Positions 1-9,314 of a stretch of 64,000 bases of DNA are shown here, piece by piece. The notes under the pieces are model-generated. The model saw only the letters and a list, made by a program, of their open reading frames with translations, was not told where the DNA came from and did not search any database. The DNA lies in the NCBI RefSeq assembly GCF_003932855.1, contig NZ_RQYZ01000007.1:1-64000 (forward strand). Reading direction: 5' to 3'. Both the position numbers and the translations under genes were made by a program. Origin of the DNA: Tessaracoccus sp. OH4464_COT-324 (GTDB lineage Bacteria > Actinomycetota > Actinomycetes > Propionibacteriales > Propionibacteriaceae). Position 1 is the stretch's first letter. Each line of letters opens with the position of its first letter.

Positions 1-111
1 ACCATCCGCGGCCGGCACATCCCCTAAACCATCATCACCAGCCTCACCCTCATCCGAGTAAAACACCGGAGCCAGCGGATCATACTCATCATCAAAATAG
101 TCAACACGCAC
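1..111 (-). CDS. N-terminus of an unidentified acidic protein, cut by the window edge
   Basis: The reverse strand opens with a GTG at 111, preceded about 8 nt upstream by a GAGAGG ribosome binding site, and stays open to the window edge (37 codons). The visible part begins VRVDYFDDEYDPLAPVFYSD and is strongly acidic. Short acidic openings of this style occur in actinobacterial DUF222/HNH endonucleases, but no diagnostic domain is in view, so that identity is only a guess. The frame stays open upstream to about 250, but the GTG at 111 has by far the best binding site. Confidence 0.5.
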   Translation of the reverse strand, partial: MRVDYFDDEYDPLAPVFYSDEGEAGDDGLGDVPAADG

Positions 112-246
112 AGCGGAATCCTCTCTGATCAAACGCCCGCCCACCAACGCCAGGCAAGCCCAGGCCAACGGCCACCACCAAGAATGCCACCCCACCCGGC
201 CACACACCACCACCCCACCCCAACCAACACGAAAAATGAGCCCACA

Positions 247-288
247 TACTCACTCCCCGCACCATCCACTAAGCACCCCTACTCACTC
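247..288. repeat. Two direct copies of TACTCACTC
   Basis: The 9-mer occurs at 247-255 and 280-288, start-to-start 33 nt, upstream of the edge CDS read leftwards. It could be a paired regulator site for that gene. Nothing else is recognisable between 112 and 332. Confidence 0.35.
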
Positions 289-332
289 TCGTCACACGCT
301 CCGCCGGCCGGCTCGTCTCGAAGCCGTCAGCG

Positions 333-1079
333 CTACTTGAGCGCCAACACCCGCCTGAAGGGCAACGGAAACTCCACCGGCTGAGTGCGGGCGGCGTCGG
401 TGAGGTATTCGACAGCTTTGCGCGCCCGGCTCGGATCGTCGGCGGCACGCAACCCAGCCAGCAACAACTCCGCGTCATCCGCGTCGCGTACGGTGAAGTG
501 GAAGCGTGCCCGAGAATCCTCCGCCTTGGTGAGCCCCGCAGCCTCCAGCAGCTTGCGCGCCCGAAACTCGCTCTCCCCCGGCACGTGCGGCATCCGACGA
601 AGCAGCACGGTGAGCGGCGCCACCACCTTGAGGTCACCCGCGCTCAGCGGGCGATGCGACGGGGTGAGGCCCGCAAACATTCCCCCCACCCGCAGCACGC
701 GCGCGATCTCGCGCAGCATCACGTCGCGGTTCTCGTTGACGGCCAACCCGACATCGGTCAACACGGTGTCGAACACGTCATCGGCGAAGGGCAGATGGTT
801 GGCGTCCGCGCGCACCAGCACCTCGCTGCCGCCGGAGCGCGCCGCGTTCAGCGAACTCTCCGACCAGTCCAGCCCCACGACGATCCGCCCCCGAGCCTGC
901 AGCCGCTTGACCAATCCCCCGCTGCCGCAGGCGACCACCAGCACCCGCTTCGCGCTCGCGGAAACCACCCGAGCCAACCAGTCGAACGGGGACTGCGCAC
1001 CCCCCAGGCTCCGCGCCAGCAAAGCCTCCAGCGCCCCGGGGCGCTGCGCCAACAGCCACCGCAGCTGGCCGTCACTCAC
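333..1079 (-). CDS. Class I SAM-dependent methyltransferase
   Basis: This 248-residue protein has a class I methyltransferase fold. Motif I is VLVVACGSGGL near residues 46-56, an acidic residue follows at the end of strand 2 (VGLDWS), and an ADANHLPFADDVFD segment is typical of ubiquinone/menaquinone or rRNA methyltransferase-like enzymes. The substrate cannot be read from the sequence. Its start overlaps the last 8 nt of the upstream DtxR-family gene, so the two are probably translated together. A link to metal homeostasis is inferred from position only. Confidence 0.75.
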   Translation of the reverse strand: MSDGQLRWLLAQRPGALEALLARSLGGAQSPFDWLARVVSASAKRVLVVACGSGGLVKRLQARGRIVVGLDWSESSLNAARSGGSEVLVRADANHLPFADDVFDTVLTDVGLAVNENRDVMLREIARVLRVGGMFAGLTPSHRPLSAGDLKVVAPLTVLLRRMPHVPGESEFRARKLLEAAGLTKAEDSRARFHFTVRDADDAELLLAGLRAADDPSRARKAVEYLTDAARTQPVEFPLPFRRVLALK

Positions 1080-1761
1080 CGTCTGACACCGCCACGAAAA
1101 GCAACTCCAGCTGGGAAGGCGTCAACCGCACCTGGCCATCCGGGCCGACGATGGTGAGCCCATCGTCGGTGACACTCACCTCAGCCCCGGGCCGGATTCC
1201 GCCCTCCGCGAGCTTGGACAGCAGGCCCTGGTGCGCCTGCAGGTGCTCGCTCATCCGCGCAACCACCAGCCGGACGGGCCTCCCATCGGGCACATCACAC
1301 AGCCGCACAACCCCTTCGCTGAACCGAACGGGCTTGGCATCAACCCCCAACTCCTCCATAGCCGGAATCGGGTTGCCGTACGGAGAGCTGGTGGGCTGGC
1401 CGAGAAGCTTCACCAACCGTTTCTCCACGTCCGTGGAGATCACATGCTCCCAGCGGCACGCCTCGTCGTGGACCTTCTCCCAGTCGAGGCCAATCACGTC
1501 CATCAACAGTCGCTCTGCCAGACGATGTTTGCGCATCACCCCGCGAGCGATCTGCATGCCCTTGTGGGTAAGTTTGATGGTCCGATCCGGGGCGACCGCC
1601 AGCAGCCCGTCGCGCTCCATCCTGGAAACGGTCTGCGAGACCGTGGGCCCCGACTGATGTAGCCGCTCTGCAATGCGCGCCCGAAGCGGCGGAACCCGCT
1701 CCTCGATCAGTTCGAAAATGGTGCGCAGGTACATCTCGGTGGTATCGATCAAATCGCTCAT
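1072..1761 (-). CDS. dtxR: DtxR/IdeR-family iron-dependent transcriptional repressor
   Basis: The 229 residues match the DtxR architecture: winged helix (about 1-70), dimerisation and metal domain (about 71-140), and a C-terminal SH3-like domain. Every metal ligand falls at the DtxR reference number: Met10, Cys102, Glu105 and His106 for the primary site, His79, Glu83 and His98 for the ancillary site. Cys102 is the residue that separates iron-sensing DtxR/IdeR from manganese-sensing MntR, so iron regulation is expected. An AAGGAG site precedes the ATG by 5 nt. It leads a two-gene unit with the downstream methyltransferase. I see no convincing DtxR box in its own upstream region. Confidence 0.9.
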   Translation of the reverse strand: MSDLIDTTEMYLRTIFELIEERVPPLRARIAERLHQSGPTVSQTVSRMERDGLLAVAPDRTIKLTHKGMQIARGVMRKHRLAERLLMDVIGLDWEKVHDEACRWEHVISTDVEKRLVKLLGQPTSSPYGNPIPAMEELGVDAKPVRFSEGVVRLCDVPDGRPVRLVVARMSEHLQAHQGLLSKLAEGGIRPGAEVSVTDDGLTIVGPDGQVRLTPSQLELLFVAVSDGE

Positions 1762-1824
1762 CGTCGCTCCTTACCCGAACCCACGACAACAAAGGTACTC
1801 CCAAAAACTGGGGAATGCTGGCCG

Positions 1825-2946
1825 TTACCGAACCCGCTCACCCTTGTGCCACACCTCGTGCAGCCGGCCCTCGTCATCCACCAGGCAGACGTCGGCCCGC
1901 TTGCCCACCGCAAGCTCACCCACGTCCGCCAGCTCGTGGTAACGCGCCGGCGTGCTGGCCGCCATGCGGGCCACCTCGACGATGGGCAACCCCACCTCGG
2001 TCACGCAGAAGCGGAAAGCCTCGTCCATGGTGAGCGTGCTGCCCGCGATCGCGCCCTGTGAACCGTCGGAGGTGGCCAGGCGCGCGACGCCGCCGCGCAC
2101 CTGCACCGCCAAGTTGCCCAGCATGTAGTCGCCGTCCGACGCGCCCGTCGCGCTCATGGCATCCGTGACCAGCGCGATCCGCCCCGCCCCCGCCGCCTCG
2201 TACGCCATCCGCACCACATCCGCGTTCAGGTGCACGCCGTCGCAGATCAACTCCGCCAGGATCCGCTCGTCGTGCAGCAATGCGGGCACCGGGCCGGGCA
2301 CCCGGTGATGAATCGAGTTCATGGCGTTGAACAGGTGGGTGGCCGCCGTCGCGCCCGCCTCGATCGACGCCCGGCACGTGTCGGCGTCCGCGCTCGAATG
2401 CCCGAAGGCGACAACGACACCAGCCTCGCGGAACCGGCGGATGGCCGCCATCGACTGCTCCCGCTCGGGCGCCATGGTGATCATCTTCAGCGCCGGGCCC
2501 CCCGCCGCGATCAACCGGTCAACCGACTCGGGATCCGGGTCGATGAGCAGCTCAAGCGGATGCGCTCCCTTCTTCTCCGGCGCCAAGAACGGCCCCTCCA
2601 GATGAATCCCATCGATGGTGCCCTCCTCGTGGAGCGCACGCAGCACACGCTCCTGCTCCTCCAGGTCGGAGATGCTGAGCGTCACCGTGCTGGCGAACAG
2701 CGTCGTCGACCCATGCTCCAGATGGAATCGACGGGCCCGCCGGTTGGCCTCCAGATCCGGGTCACCAAAGCTCACCTGCACCGCGCCATGGCAGTGTGTG
2801 TCGACGAAGCCGGGCACCGCCCACAGTCCGTTACCGCTGCCCTCCCCGCGCGACACTTCGACGATTCGGTCGCCTTCGAAAGCGAGACGCGCGTTCTCCA
2901 CGACGCCCTCAGGGGTAACAGCTGCACGAACATCCAAAGTTGCCAT
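1825..2946 (-). CDS. nagA: N-acetylglucosamine-6-phosphate deacetylase
   Basis: NagA removes the acetyl group from GlcNAc-6-phosphate in the cytoplasm, giving glucosamine-6-phosphate for NagB. The 373-residue protein is an amidohydrolase barrel: DTHCHGA carries the HxH pair, GIHLEGPFL the metal-binding glutamate, GHSSAD and ATHLFNAMN the further histidines, and LVTDAM the catalytic aspartate. nagB lies 27 kb away at 29686-30438, so the pathway is split. The gene is divergent from serC across about 100 nt. No operon partner is evident. Confidence 0.92.
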   Translation of the reverse strand: MATLDVRAAVTPEGVVENARLAFEGDRIVEVSRGEGSGNGLWAVPGFVDTHCHGAVQVSFGDPDLEANRRARRFHLEHGSTTLFASTVTLSISDLEEQERVLRALHEEGTIDGIHLEGPFLAPEKKGAHPLELLIDPDPESVDRLIAAGGPALKMITMAPEREQSMAAIRRFREAGVVVAFGHSSADADTCRASIEAGATAATHLFNAMNSIHHRVPGPVPALLHDERILAELICDGVHLNADVVRMAYEAAGAGRIALVTDAMSATGASDGDYMLGNLAVQVRGGVARLATSDGSQGAIAGSTLTMDEAFRFCVTEVGLPIVEVARMAASTPARYHELADVGELAVGKRADVCLVDDEGRLHEVWHKGERVR

Positions 2947-3047
2947 GGCGCCAATTCAACCACCGCCCAGCAGCCCGATTTCCTCGGGGCGGGGGCTACG
3001 TCCTTCATATGGGCCGAGGGCCTACACGACAACGACAAATGCAATGA

Positions 3048-4142
3048 TTGGGCGTGCAGATTCCTCATCATCTTCTCCCGAAAGACGGACGGTTTGGCTC
3101 CGGGCCCGCGAAAATCCGCAGTGAGGCGATGGAGCGATTTGTCGGGCGCGCCCACATCATGGGCACTTCACACCGCAAACCCCCGGTACGAGACCTCGTC
3201 GGTCGCATCCAGGCCATGCTCATCGAGCTGTACCACGCACCGGACGGCTACGAGGTGATCTTGGGCAACGGTGGCGCCAGCCTGGTTTGGGACCTCGCCA
3301 CCTGCTCGCTGATCCAACACCACAGCGCCCACGGCGTGTTCGGCGAGTTCAGCCGCAAGTTCGCCGCAGCCGTCGGCCGTTCCCCGCACCTGAAGGCCTC
3401 GGTGGTCGAGGCCCCGGCCGGATCCGTCGCACTCCCCCCGGAGTGCGGTGCCGACACCTACGCGGTCACCCACAACGAGACCTCCACCGGGGCCATGTCG
3501 CCGGTAAGCCGCATCCCTGGGGGCCTCATGCTCGTCGACGCGACGAGCGCCGCCGGCGGCACCACCGTCGATCTCGCGGAGACCGACCTCTACTATTTCG
3601 CACCGCAGAAGAACTTCGCATCCGACGGTGGGCTGTGGCTCGCGTTCGCCTCACCTGCCGCAATCGAGCGGGCTGAGACGATCGCGTCGTCCGGGCGGTG
3701 GATTCCCGAGATACTGAGCTTCACGACCGCGCTCGACAACTCCCGCAAGCAGCAGACCCTCAACACACCCGCCATCGCCACCCTGCTGCTGCTCGAAGCG
3801 CAGCTGGAGTGGCTGATCAGCATCGGTGGTCTCACCGCCGCAGCCACCCGGTGCGAGCGCAGCACGCGGATCCTCTACGACTGGGCGGAGCGACACGACT
3901 TCGCGTCTCCCTTCGTCGCAAACCCCGCCGATCGCTCCAGCGTGGTGGCCACGATCGACTTCGACGAGGCCATCGACGCGAGCTATCTGATCTCTGTGCT
4001 GCTAGACAACGGCATCACCGACATCGACCCATACCGCTCCCTGGGACGCAACCAGCTGCGGATTGGCTGCTACGCGGCCGTGGACCCGGAGGACGTGGCC
4101 GCCCTGGTCGACTGCCTGAACTACGTCATCGAACGGATCTGA
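3048..4142 (+). CDS. serC: Phosphoserine aminotransferase
   Basis: SerC converts 3-phosphohydroxypyruvate and glutamate to phosphoserine in serine synthesis. The opening GRFGSGPAKIR and the PLP lysine segment YFAPQKNFASDGGLW are characteristic, and length (about 364 residues) fits the actinobacterial type. Start choice is unclear: TTG at 3048 and GTG at 3054 are both in frame without a good ribosome binding site, and GTG at 3054 gives the more usual N-terminus. The 3' end overlaps the convergent hydrolase gene by 17 nt. glyA at 55847 would use the serine produced. Confidence 0.9.
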   Translation: MGVQIPHHLLPKDGRFGSGPAKIRSEAMERFVGRAHIMGTSHRKPPVRDLVGRIQAMLIELYHAPDGYEVILGNGGASLVWDLATCSLIQHHSAHGVFGEFSRKFAAAVGRSPHLKASVVEAPAGSVALPPECGADTYAVTHNETSTGAMSPVSRIPGGLMLVDATSAAGGTTVDLAETDLYYFAPQKNFASDGGLWLAFASPAAIERAETIASSGRWIPEILSFTTALDNSRKQQTLNTPAIATLLLLEAQLEWLISIGGLTAAATRCERSTRILYDWAERHDFASPFVANPADRSSVVATIDFDEAIDASYLISVLLDNGITDIDPYRSLGRNQLRIGCYAAVDPEDVAALVDCLNYVIERI

Positions 4143-5142
4143 CCCAATCGCGCACCGCACGCGTGTACCCGCGTCGGGCGAACCGGTGGACGACGTGGTT
4201 GACGTCGAACCGCCGCACCACGCACTGTGGTGCCAATTCGCACACCCGTCGGACATCCTCATCATCCAGGGCCCCCACCAGGCCGTAGGGTTCGAGGCGG
4301 AGCCAGCGCCCATGCATCAGCAGCATCGGCTGCTTGACCGCAGATAACGCGTCGGCATGACGAAAGTCGCCGTACATGCGACCGTCAATGAAAGCCAGGG
4401 AGAAATCGGGGTCGAACATGGAAAGCGCCCGGAAGAGTTCCCCGAACGACGACGGCGCCCACCACGCATCGAAGCCCGAGGGTTCTCCCGGGTGCCGGGA
4501 CTCCCAGCGCCGCACCCCGGGATCGATGATGCGCTCGATCACCCAGTCGGGCACGCGCTTCACCCGCTTTGCCGACAGCGGCAGCTCTGCGCCTCGGAAG
4601 TAGTCAGCCAGCCGCCGATTGGGCTGGGAAAGCACCTGGTAGGCGCGCACCAAACCTTGATAGACAAAGCGATCCCGATCACGAAATCTGGGCCACTCCA
4701 CCGAGAACACCGGGGCGTCCTCCAGCACGATCCCGCTCACCAGTTCGGGGCGTTCAGCGGCCAGCCAGAGAGCTAGGATCCCACCCGACGAGTTGCCGGC
4801 AACGATGGCCGGGCGGCGCACGACCCGCCCCAGCAACTCCGCCAGGCGCTCGCCCACTGCCGACCACGAGTACTGGCCCGTGAGCCACGACGACGACCCG
4901 TGCCCCGGAACGTCCACGAGGAACACCTCAAAGTCGACGCTCAAGCTCGCGGCAACGCCCGCGTAGCTCTGCCAGGTGCCCATCTGGGCCGGGATCAGCA
5001 CCAACGGCTCGCCGTTGGCCGGGCCGCGCACGAAGCTGATCGTCGCCCCGGAACAAACGTCGGCGAAACAATGCCGGAACCCGAGCCGCCGAAGGCGATT
5101 CGGCAACGGTGCCAGCCAGCGTTCGTGAGGATTCCGCTCCAC
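4126..5142 (-). CDS. Alpha/beta-fold hydrolase
   Basis: A 338-residue alpha/beta hydrolase. The nucleophile elbow is GNSSGG (serine near residue 119), an oxyanion-hole region follows the first strand (LVLIPAQMGTW), and the late VNHVVHRF supplies the expected histidine. No signal peptide is visible, so it should be cytoplasmic. The substrate is unknown. It is convergent with serC, overlapping by 17 nt, and the 83 nt separating it from the nuclease gene upstream hold that gene's terminator. Confidence 0.75.
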   Translation of the reverse strand: MERNPHERWLAPLPNRLRRLGFRHCFADVCSGATISFVRGPANGEPLVLIPAQMGTWQSYAGVAASLSVDFEVFLVDVPGHGSSSWLTGQYSWSAVGERLAELLGRVVRRPAIVAGNSSGGILALWLAAERPELVSGIVLEDAPVFSVEWPRFRDRDRFVYQGLVRAYQVLSQPNRRLADYFRGAELPLSAKRVKRVPDWVIERIIDPGVRRWESRHPGEPSGFDAWWAPSSFGELFRALSMFDPDFSLAFIDGRMYGDFRHADALSAVKQPMLLMHGRWLRLEPYGLVGALDDEDVRRVCELAPQCVVRRFDVNHVVHRFARRGYTRAVRDWVRSVR

Positions 5143-5178
5143 TCCCCCCAGCCTACCTCCCGGCCCGCAAGCAAAGCC

Positions 5179-5205
5179 GGGGGCGCCCCTGCGCGGGACG
5201 CCCCC
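5179..5205 (-). terminator. Hairpin terminator after the nuclease gene
   Basis: GGGGGCG at 5179-5185 pairs with CGCCCCC at 5199-5205. It lies just downstream of the nuclease stop on the minus strand, and a T-rich CTTTGCTT follows on that strand. Confidence 0.6.
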
Positions 5206-5225
5206 AGAATCCGTTAAGGGTTTGG

Positions 5226-8225
5226 CTAGCTGCCCGTCTTGGGCAGACCCGGCCTCGGCTTACCGGGCTTGGGTTTGGGCTGCTTACCCGATGGCTTGCT
5301 GCCCAGCTTGTAGCCGTCCCACCGGGGAGCCACTTCCATAGATTTTCCGAGCGCCCAGCCGAGCACCGTCCCGGCCTTGACGGCCCGCTTCTGCGACCAG
5401 GGCGACCACGGGTTCCACTGTTGCTTTGCGGTGTCGATGCTCTTGCCGAACACGTTCCAGCTGGCGCCGTCAGCCGCCTTTCGGCCGTTGATTCCGACGA
5501 CCACCATGCCCTTCGAGCGGAAGGGGCCGGCGGCGCGCAGCTCAGGTGAGAAACCAGCCGACCGGAGAGCCTCAACTGCATCGCCGAACTGGCGGGCACA
5601 ACCGCCCCAGACCTTGCTGCCTTCGAAACCGTCAACCACCACGTAGACGCCGCCCGATTCGACGCAGGCCTTCGCATCCGCGTCGTTGGCCAGCGGCAGT
5701 TCCGGCAGCGGGGCCGAAGGGGACGCCGTCGGCGTCACACTCGGCGAGCCGGTGGGAGTCACGCTTGGCGCAGGCGACGGCGTAACGCTCGGCTCCGGGG
5801 AAGGAGTCACACTCGGCTCCGGGGAAGGAGTCACACTCGGCTCCGGGGAAGGAGTCACACTCGGCTCCGGCGAGGGCTTCTTTCCGAACTGGATCCCCAC
5901 GATCACCGGGTCGTGATCCGAGGAGCGGAACTCGTCGGCCCGGTAAAGCGCCTGCTCGGCAGGTTTCTTGAAACTAGTGTCGTAGTCGATCAAGCTCATC
6001 TCGTCCGAGTTGATGTTCCACTCCGCCGCCCCGACGATCCTGCTCGCCAACGCGGGGTTGGCCAGGGCGTGATCGAGGTAGCCGAGCTGGCCGTTGAACA
6101 CGTAAGAGTAAGCGAACTCGCCCCCGAAGCGTTTGATCTGATCGGCGAAGCCCGCGTCAATCAGCTCCCCGATCGGCGACTCGTGGTCGTAGGAGTTGAG
6201 ATCCCCCATGATGAGGATGTTCTCGGACTTGGTAACCCCGATCGAGGAACCCTTCAGCCACTTGGCCATCGCCTTGGCGGCCTTGGTGCGGGTCTCGTTG
6301 CAGTTGCCCACGATCGGCTGCATGGTGGCCTCGGAGGGGTCGCCGCAGGCGGAACCCTTCGACTTCAGGTGGTTGACCGCCACCGTGATCGTCTCACCGC
6401 TCGCCTTGTGCTTGAAAGTCTGCGCGAGCGTCGGGCGGTTCTTCCCGTCGTTGAACTCCGGATCATCCGCTTTCGTCAGCGTGTCGAAGTCGCCCACCAG
6501 CTCGACGAGCGCCGGCTGGTAGATGAATGCTGTGGTGATCGCGTCCGAGCCGATCCTGCCCGTCTTCAGCGCCGCCCACTTAGCGCTGCCCGCCGCTTTG
6601 TTGAGGGCCGCCACCAGCGACTCCAGTGCGGTCGCGTTGTTCTCGACCTCGTTGAGCCCCATGATCGCGCCGTCCACCTTGTTGATGGCGGCCACGATCT
6701 TCGCCTCCTGCCGCTGGAACTCCTCTGCGTTGTCCGCGCCGCGCGCGTTCGGATCCTCGCTCTTCAGCGTGGTGAAGTAGTTCAGCACGTTGAAGCTGGC
6801 CACCTTGAGATCGCCGCCGACGTCGGGGCGGCCCGCCCGCGGGTTCACGGCCTTGATCTGGCCCGGCTTCACTGGCTGAACCGCCCAGTTGTTGAATCGG
6901 TAGTCGAGCACACCCGCCAGCGAGCTGATCTGGTCGCCGCCGCGGAAGGTGGTCTCCGCGGTCAACGGCCGGAGCGACGCCGGATGCAGGGCCGGCGAGG
7001 CGTTCTGGGCCGAGCGGCCGTCGTCGATCAGCACGCGGTTGGCCGCATTGCTGGCCAGCAACGCGCGTGCCTCGGCGCTGTCCGGCGCGTGCACGGCGCT
7101 GGGCTGGAACTGGCGCTCGGGCCCGACCGCGATCTGCCCGTAGCGGCCATACTGGTAGGTTTCCAGCACCGTCAGCGGCTTCGCAAACGAAACCAGCATG
7201 CCCTCGAACTTCTCAAAACCGGTGTTGGGGAAATCGACGATCGTCGGCTCCGGCAGCGCCGCCGTCGCGCACTTCTCCGCCTCGACCAGCGTCACCTGCG
7301 TCATGCCGTAGTTTTCCTTGACGCCACCCTTGACGTAGACGACGTCCCCGACCTGCACGTCACCGGCCTTGGATTTGCCGTCGTAGACGAAGATGCCATC
7401 CGAGGTGGCCGGGTCGCCGTCGCCCGCATCCTGCAGGTAGAAGCCCTTGAATCCGCCCTCCTGGAAGTCACCGACAACGGTACCGATCATCTCGACGGTG
7501 TGCCCGACCAACGGGGACTCATCGCCCGTGCCCTGGATCTCGCCGATCTTCTTGCCCGCCACCTGGCACGTGCCACCAGGCTTCGGGGTGGGCGTCACAG
7601 ACGGCGTAGGGCTGACGGAAGGAGTGGGCGGCGCGGGCGGCGGAACCGGCCCGCCGCCCTCCATGACGTGCGTGCCCAGAGTGTGGTGCACCGTCGAGGA
7701 GTTCGCCTCAACCTTCCACTGCACGGCAGGATCGAAGGCGTCGCCGACGATCTTGTCACCCGCAGTGACGTCGGGCTTGCGGGTCAGCGTCTTATCCTGA
7801 CCCCACTTGTCCTTGCTGCCCACCGTTCCGATCGAATCGACGACGGTGTCTCCCTTGTACAGCACGAGGGCGTCGTCACCATTGAAGTTGGTCACCGAGG
7901 AAACCAGGTTGCCCTGCGGGAGCTGCTTGGCGTCCTTGTGCCGGATGACGTAGGCCGCACCAGCTGCCAGGCTGCCCGTCAACATTTCGTTGTTGCGCGC
8001 CGTGGTAGCCCCGTTTGTGTACAAGCTGAGCTTGTAGCCATCAAGGCTCACCGCAGCACCGGTGCCGTTGTAAAGCTCAATGGCCTTCTCGTTGCTCGGG
8101 CCCTCGACGTACTCGCTGATGATGAGGTCCGCTGCCGTCGCGCTCGCCAACGGCGCGGCGTACCAGGTAGCCGCAACCAGGCTGGTAACCACCGCACCGG
8201 CCCAGACCCTTCGGGTGAATCTCAC
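5226..8225 (-). CDS. Secreted ExeM/NucH-type endonuclease with lamin-tail domain and C-terminal LPKTGS
   Basis: A large exported nuclease of 999 residues. The GTG at 8225 is chosen because GAAGGA sits 7 nt upstream and a signal peptide follows (MRFTRR, then a hydrophobic stretch ending SATA). Order: signal peptide; lamin-tail domain (about 25-150); Pro/Ser linker; OB-fold region (about 235-340); endonuclease/exonuclease/phosphatase domain (about 470-775) with NEVEN, NHLKSKGS, GDLNSY and SSDHDP; VTPSPEPS repeats; a Cys-containing module with KVWGGC; and a KPKPGKP tail. The protein ends LPKTGS then stop, with a sortase motif but no hydrophobic tail. Its likely role is to degrade extracellular DNA for phosphate or nucleosides. 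Confidence 0.9.
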   Translation of the reverse strand: MRFTRRVWAGAVVTSLVAATWYAAPLASATAADLIISEYVEGPSNEKAIELYNGTGAAVSLDGYKLSLYTNGATTARNNEMLTGSLAAGAAYVIRHKDAKQLPQGNLVSSVTNFNGDDALVLYKGDTVVDSIGTVGSKDKWGQDKTLTRKPDVTAGDKIVGDAFDPAVQWKVEANSSTVHHTLGTHVMEGGGPVPPPAPPTPSVSPTPSVTPTPKPGGTCQVAGKKIGEIQGTGDESPLVGHTVEMIGTVVGDFQEGGFKGFYLQDAGDGDPATSDGIFVYDGKSKAGDVQVGDVVYVKGGVKENYGMTQVTLVEAEKCATAALPEPTIVDFPNTGFEKFEGMLVSFAKPLTVLETYQYGRYGQIAVGPERQFQPSAVHAPDSAEARALLASNAANRVLIDDGRSAQNASPALHPASLRPLTAETTFRGGDQISSLAGVLDYRFNNWAVQPVKPGQIKAVNPRAGRPDVGGDLKVASFNVLNYFTTLKSEDPNARGADNAEEFQRQEAKIVAAINKVDGAIMGLNEVENNATALESLVAALNKAAGSAKWAALKTGRIGSDAITTAFIYQPALVELVGDFDTLTKADDPEFNDGKNRPTLAQTFKHKASGETITVAVNHLKSKGSACGDPSEATMQPIVGNCNETRTKAAKAMAKWLKGSSIGVTKSENILIMGDLNSYDHESPIGELIDAGFADQIKRFGGEFAYSYVFNGQLGYLDHALANPALASRIVGAAEWNINSDEMSLIDYDTSFKKPAEQALYRADEFRSSDHDPVIVGIQFGKKPSPEPSVTPSPEPSVTPSPEPSVTPSPEPSVTPSPAPSVTPTGSPSVTPTASPSAPLPELPLANDADAKACVESGGVYVVVDGFEGSKVWGGCARQFGDAVEALRSAGFSPELRAAGPFRSKGMVVVGINGRKAADGASWNVFGKSIDTAKQQWNPWSPWSQKRAVKAGTVLGWALGKSMEVAPRWDGYKLGSKPSGKQPKPKPGKPRPGLPKTGS
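5791..5862 (-). repeat. Three perfect 24-bp tandem repeats inside the nuclease gene
   Basis: Three identical 24-bp units (5791-5814, 5815-5838, 5839-5862) plus degenerate flanking copies encode VTPSPEPS octapeptides. Identity at DNA level suggests recent expansion and a length-variable linker between the nuclease domain and the C-terminal module. Confidence 0.85.
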
Positions 8226-8347
8226 TTCTTCGTCCTTCGTTAACCTGCTCGCACAATGCGCTTGTACGAGCACAATAACCAAGAAACTTGCGCTGGGGAA
8301 TCCTCCCAACCAAATCCAAACCGGTCCTTGCGTTAATGCGGCCCAGG

Positions 8348-9307
8348 TCAGGATTTCACGAAGAAGGTGATGGCCCCAGCCAGAAGCGCTATCGCCGACG
8401 CGATGCCGAGCGCCACCAAGGTCCCGGAGTTCGTCGACCAGCTGGATTCCGCCTCCCTCGGCATGTCATCGACCGCCGGTTCCATCGTCTCTCCCGCAGG
8501 CGGCTCGGTCGTCGGCTCCGGGGCAGGCTCCGCCTCCGGCTCGCCGGGCAGCCTCGGCAGTTCCATTTCCGCATCGGCAGCTGGAATCTCCGCCTCCCGC
8601 AAGCCGGCCCGGGCCGCAAAAAGCAACCTTCCACCACGCAACGTCACGGACTCATCACGCGCCCTGCCCACATACGTCTCCGCCACGGAGGTGGTCCATT
8701 CGAACGCATCAACGACGCGCAACTCATCCGCCGTCCGCAGCGCAACCATCTCCCCGTCGGGCAAAAACACGCCATCACGCACTCCGGCAGGCGCATCGGA
8801 TACCCGTTTCAGCTCGTTCTTCTTGCCGGCGGATGGTTCTTTCGCCATGCGGTATACACCTGGCTGCTCACCCGAGGTGACCAGATAAATATTTCCCTTC
8901 TTGGACAGCATGAGGGCCGTTGGCTGATGCTCCCCATCATCCGGGAAAGCAACCGGAAAACTGCGCGGCTCTTTATTGCCCGGCTTCAGATTGTTGAACT
9001 GCAGCACTCGGGCCTTGCCGTCGTCGCTGACCTCCAACGCGTACAGCTTGTTCTCGTGGGAGGCGAGCGCCTGCACCGTCCCCGCCGGCTCCCACTCGAT
9101 GAACGATTGCTCGCCCTCCGCGTCGTAGCCCGTCAGCCGGCCCGACGTGCCCTCCGCCAGCCAAACACGATCCGTCTGCTTGTCCCAGGCGAGGCCCAAC
9201 ACCTCCGCATCCGGAATGATGTCCTCGTACTGCGCAACCGCAGGGAGCACACCAGCAGCGACGGCAACCAGGCCGACGCCCACAGCGAGAACAAGACGTT
9301 TCATCAA
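8348..9307 (-). CDS. Exported membrane-anchored protein, probably beta-propeller-like
   Basis: I do not recognise a named family. The 319-residue protein starts with a signal peptide (MMKRLVLAVGVGLVAVAAG, cleaved near AVAQ) and ends with one membrane helix (TLVALGIASAIALLAGAITF) and a short FFVKS tail. Between them are repeated short strands (VLGLAWDKQTDRVWLAEG, RLTGYDAEGE, LYALEVSDDGKARVLQFN) resembling SMP-30/NHL-type blades, then a Pro/Glu-rich stalk at about 240-285. It should be an extracytoplasmic blade domain tethered to the membrane. The start is 7 nt after the stop of a 30-codon membrane microprotein gene, which probably heads the transcript. Confidence 0.65.
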   Translation of the reverse strand: MMKRLVLAVGVGLVAVAAGVLPAVAQYEDIIPDAEVLGLAWDKQTDRVWLAEGTSGRLTGYDAEGEQSFIEWEPAGTVQALASHENKLYALEVSDDGKARVLQFNNLKPGNKEPRSFPVAFPDDGEHQPTALMLSKKGNIYLVTSGEQPGVYRMAKEPSAGKKNELKRVSDAPAGVRDGVFLPDGEMVALRTADELRVVDAFEWTTSVAETYVGRARDESVTLRGGRLLFAARAGLREAEIPAADAEMELPRLPGEPEAEPAPEPTTEPPAGETMEPAVDDMPREAESSWSTNSGTLVALGIASAIALLAGAITFFVKS

Positions 9308-9314
9308 CAGCAGC

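Noticed and set aside
5913-8243. Long open frame on the plus strand opposite the nuclease gene
   Set aside because: Arg/Val-rich translation without motifs, antisense to a gene with clear domains; a by-product of high-GC codon use.
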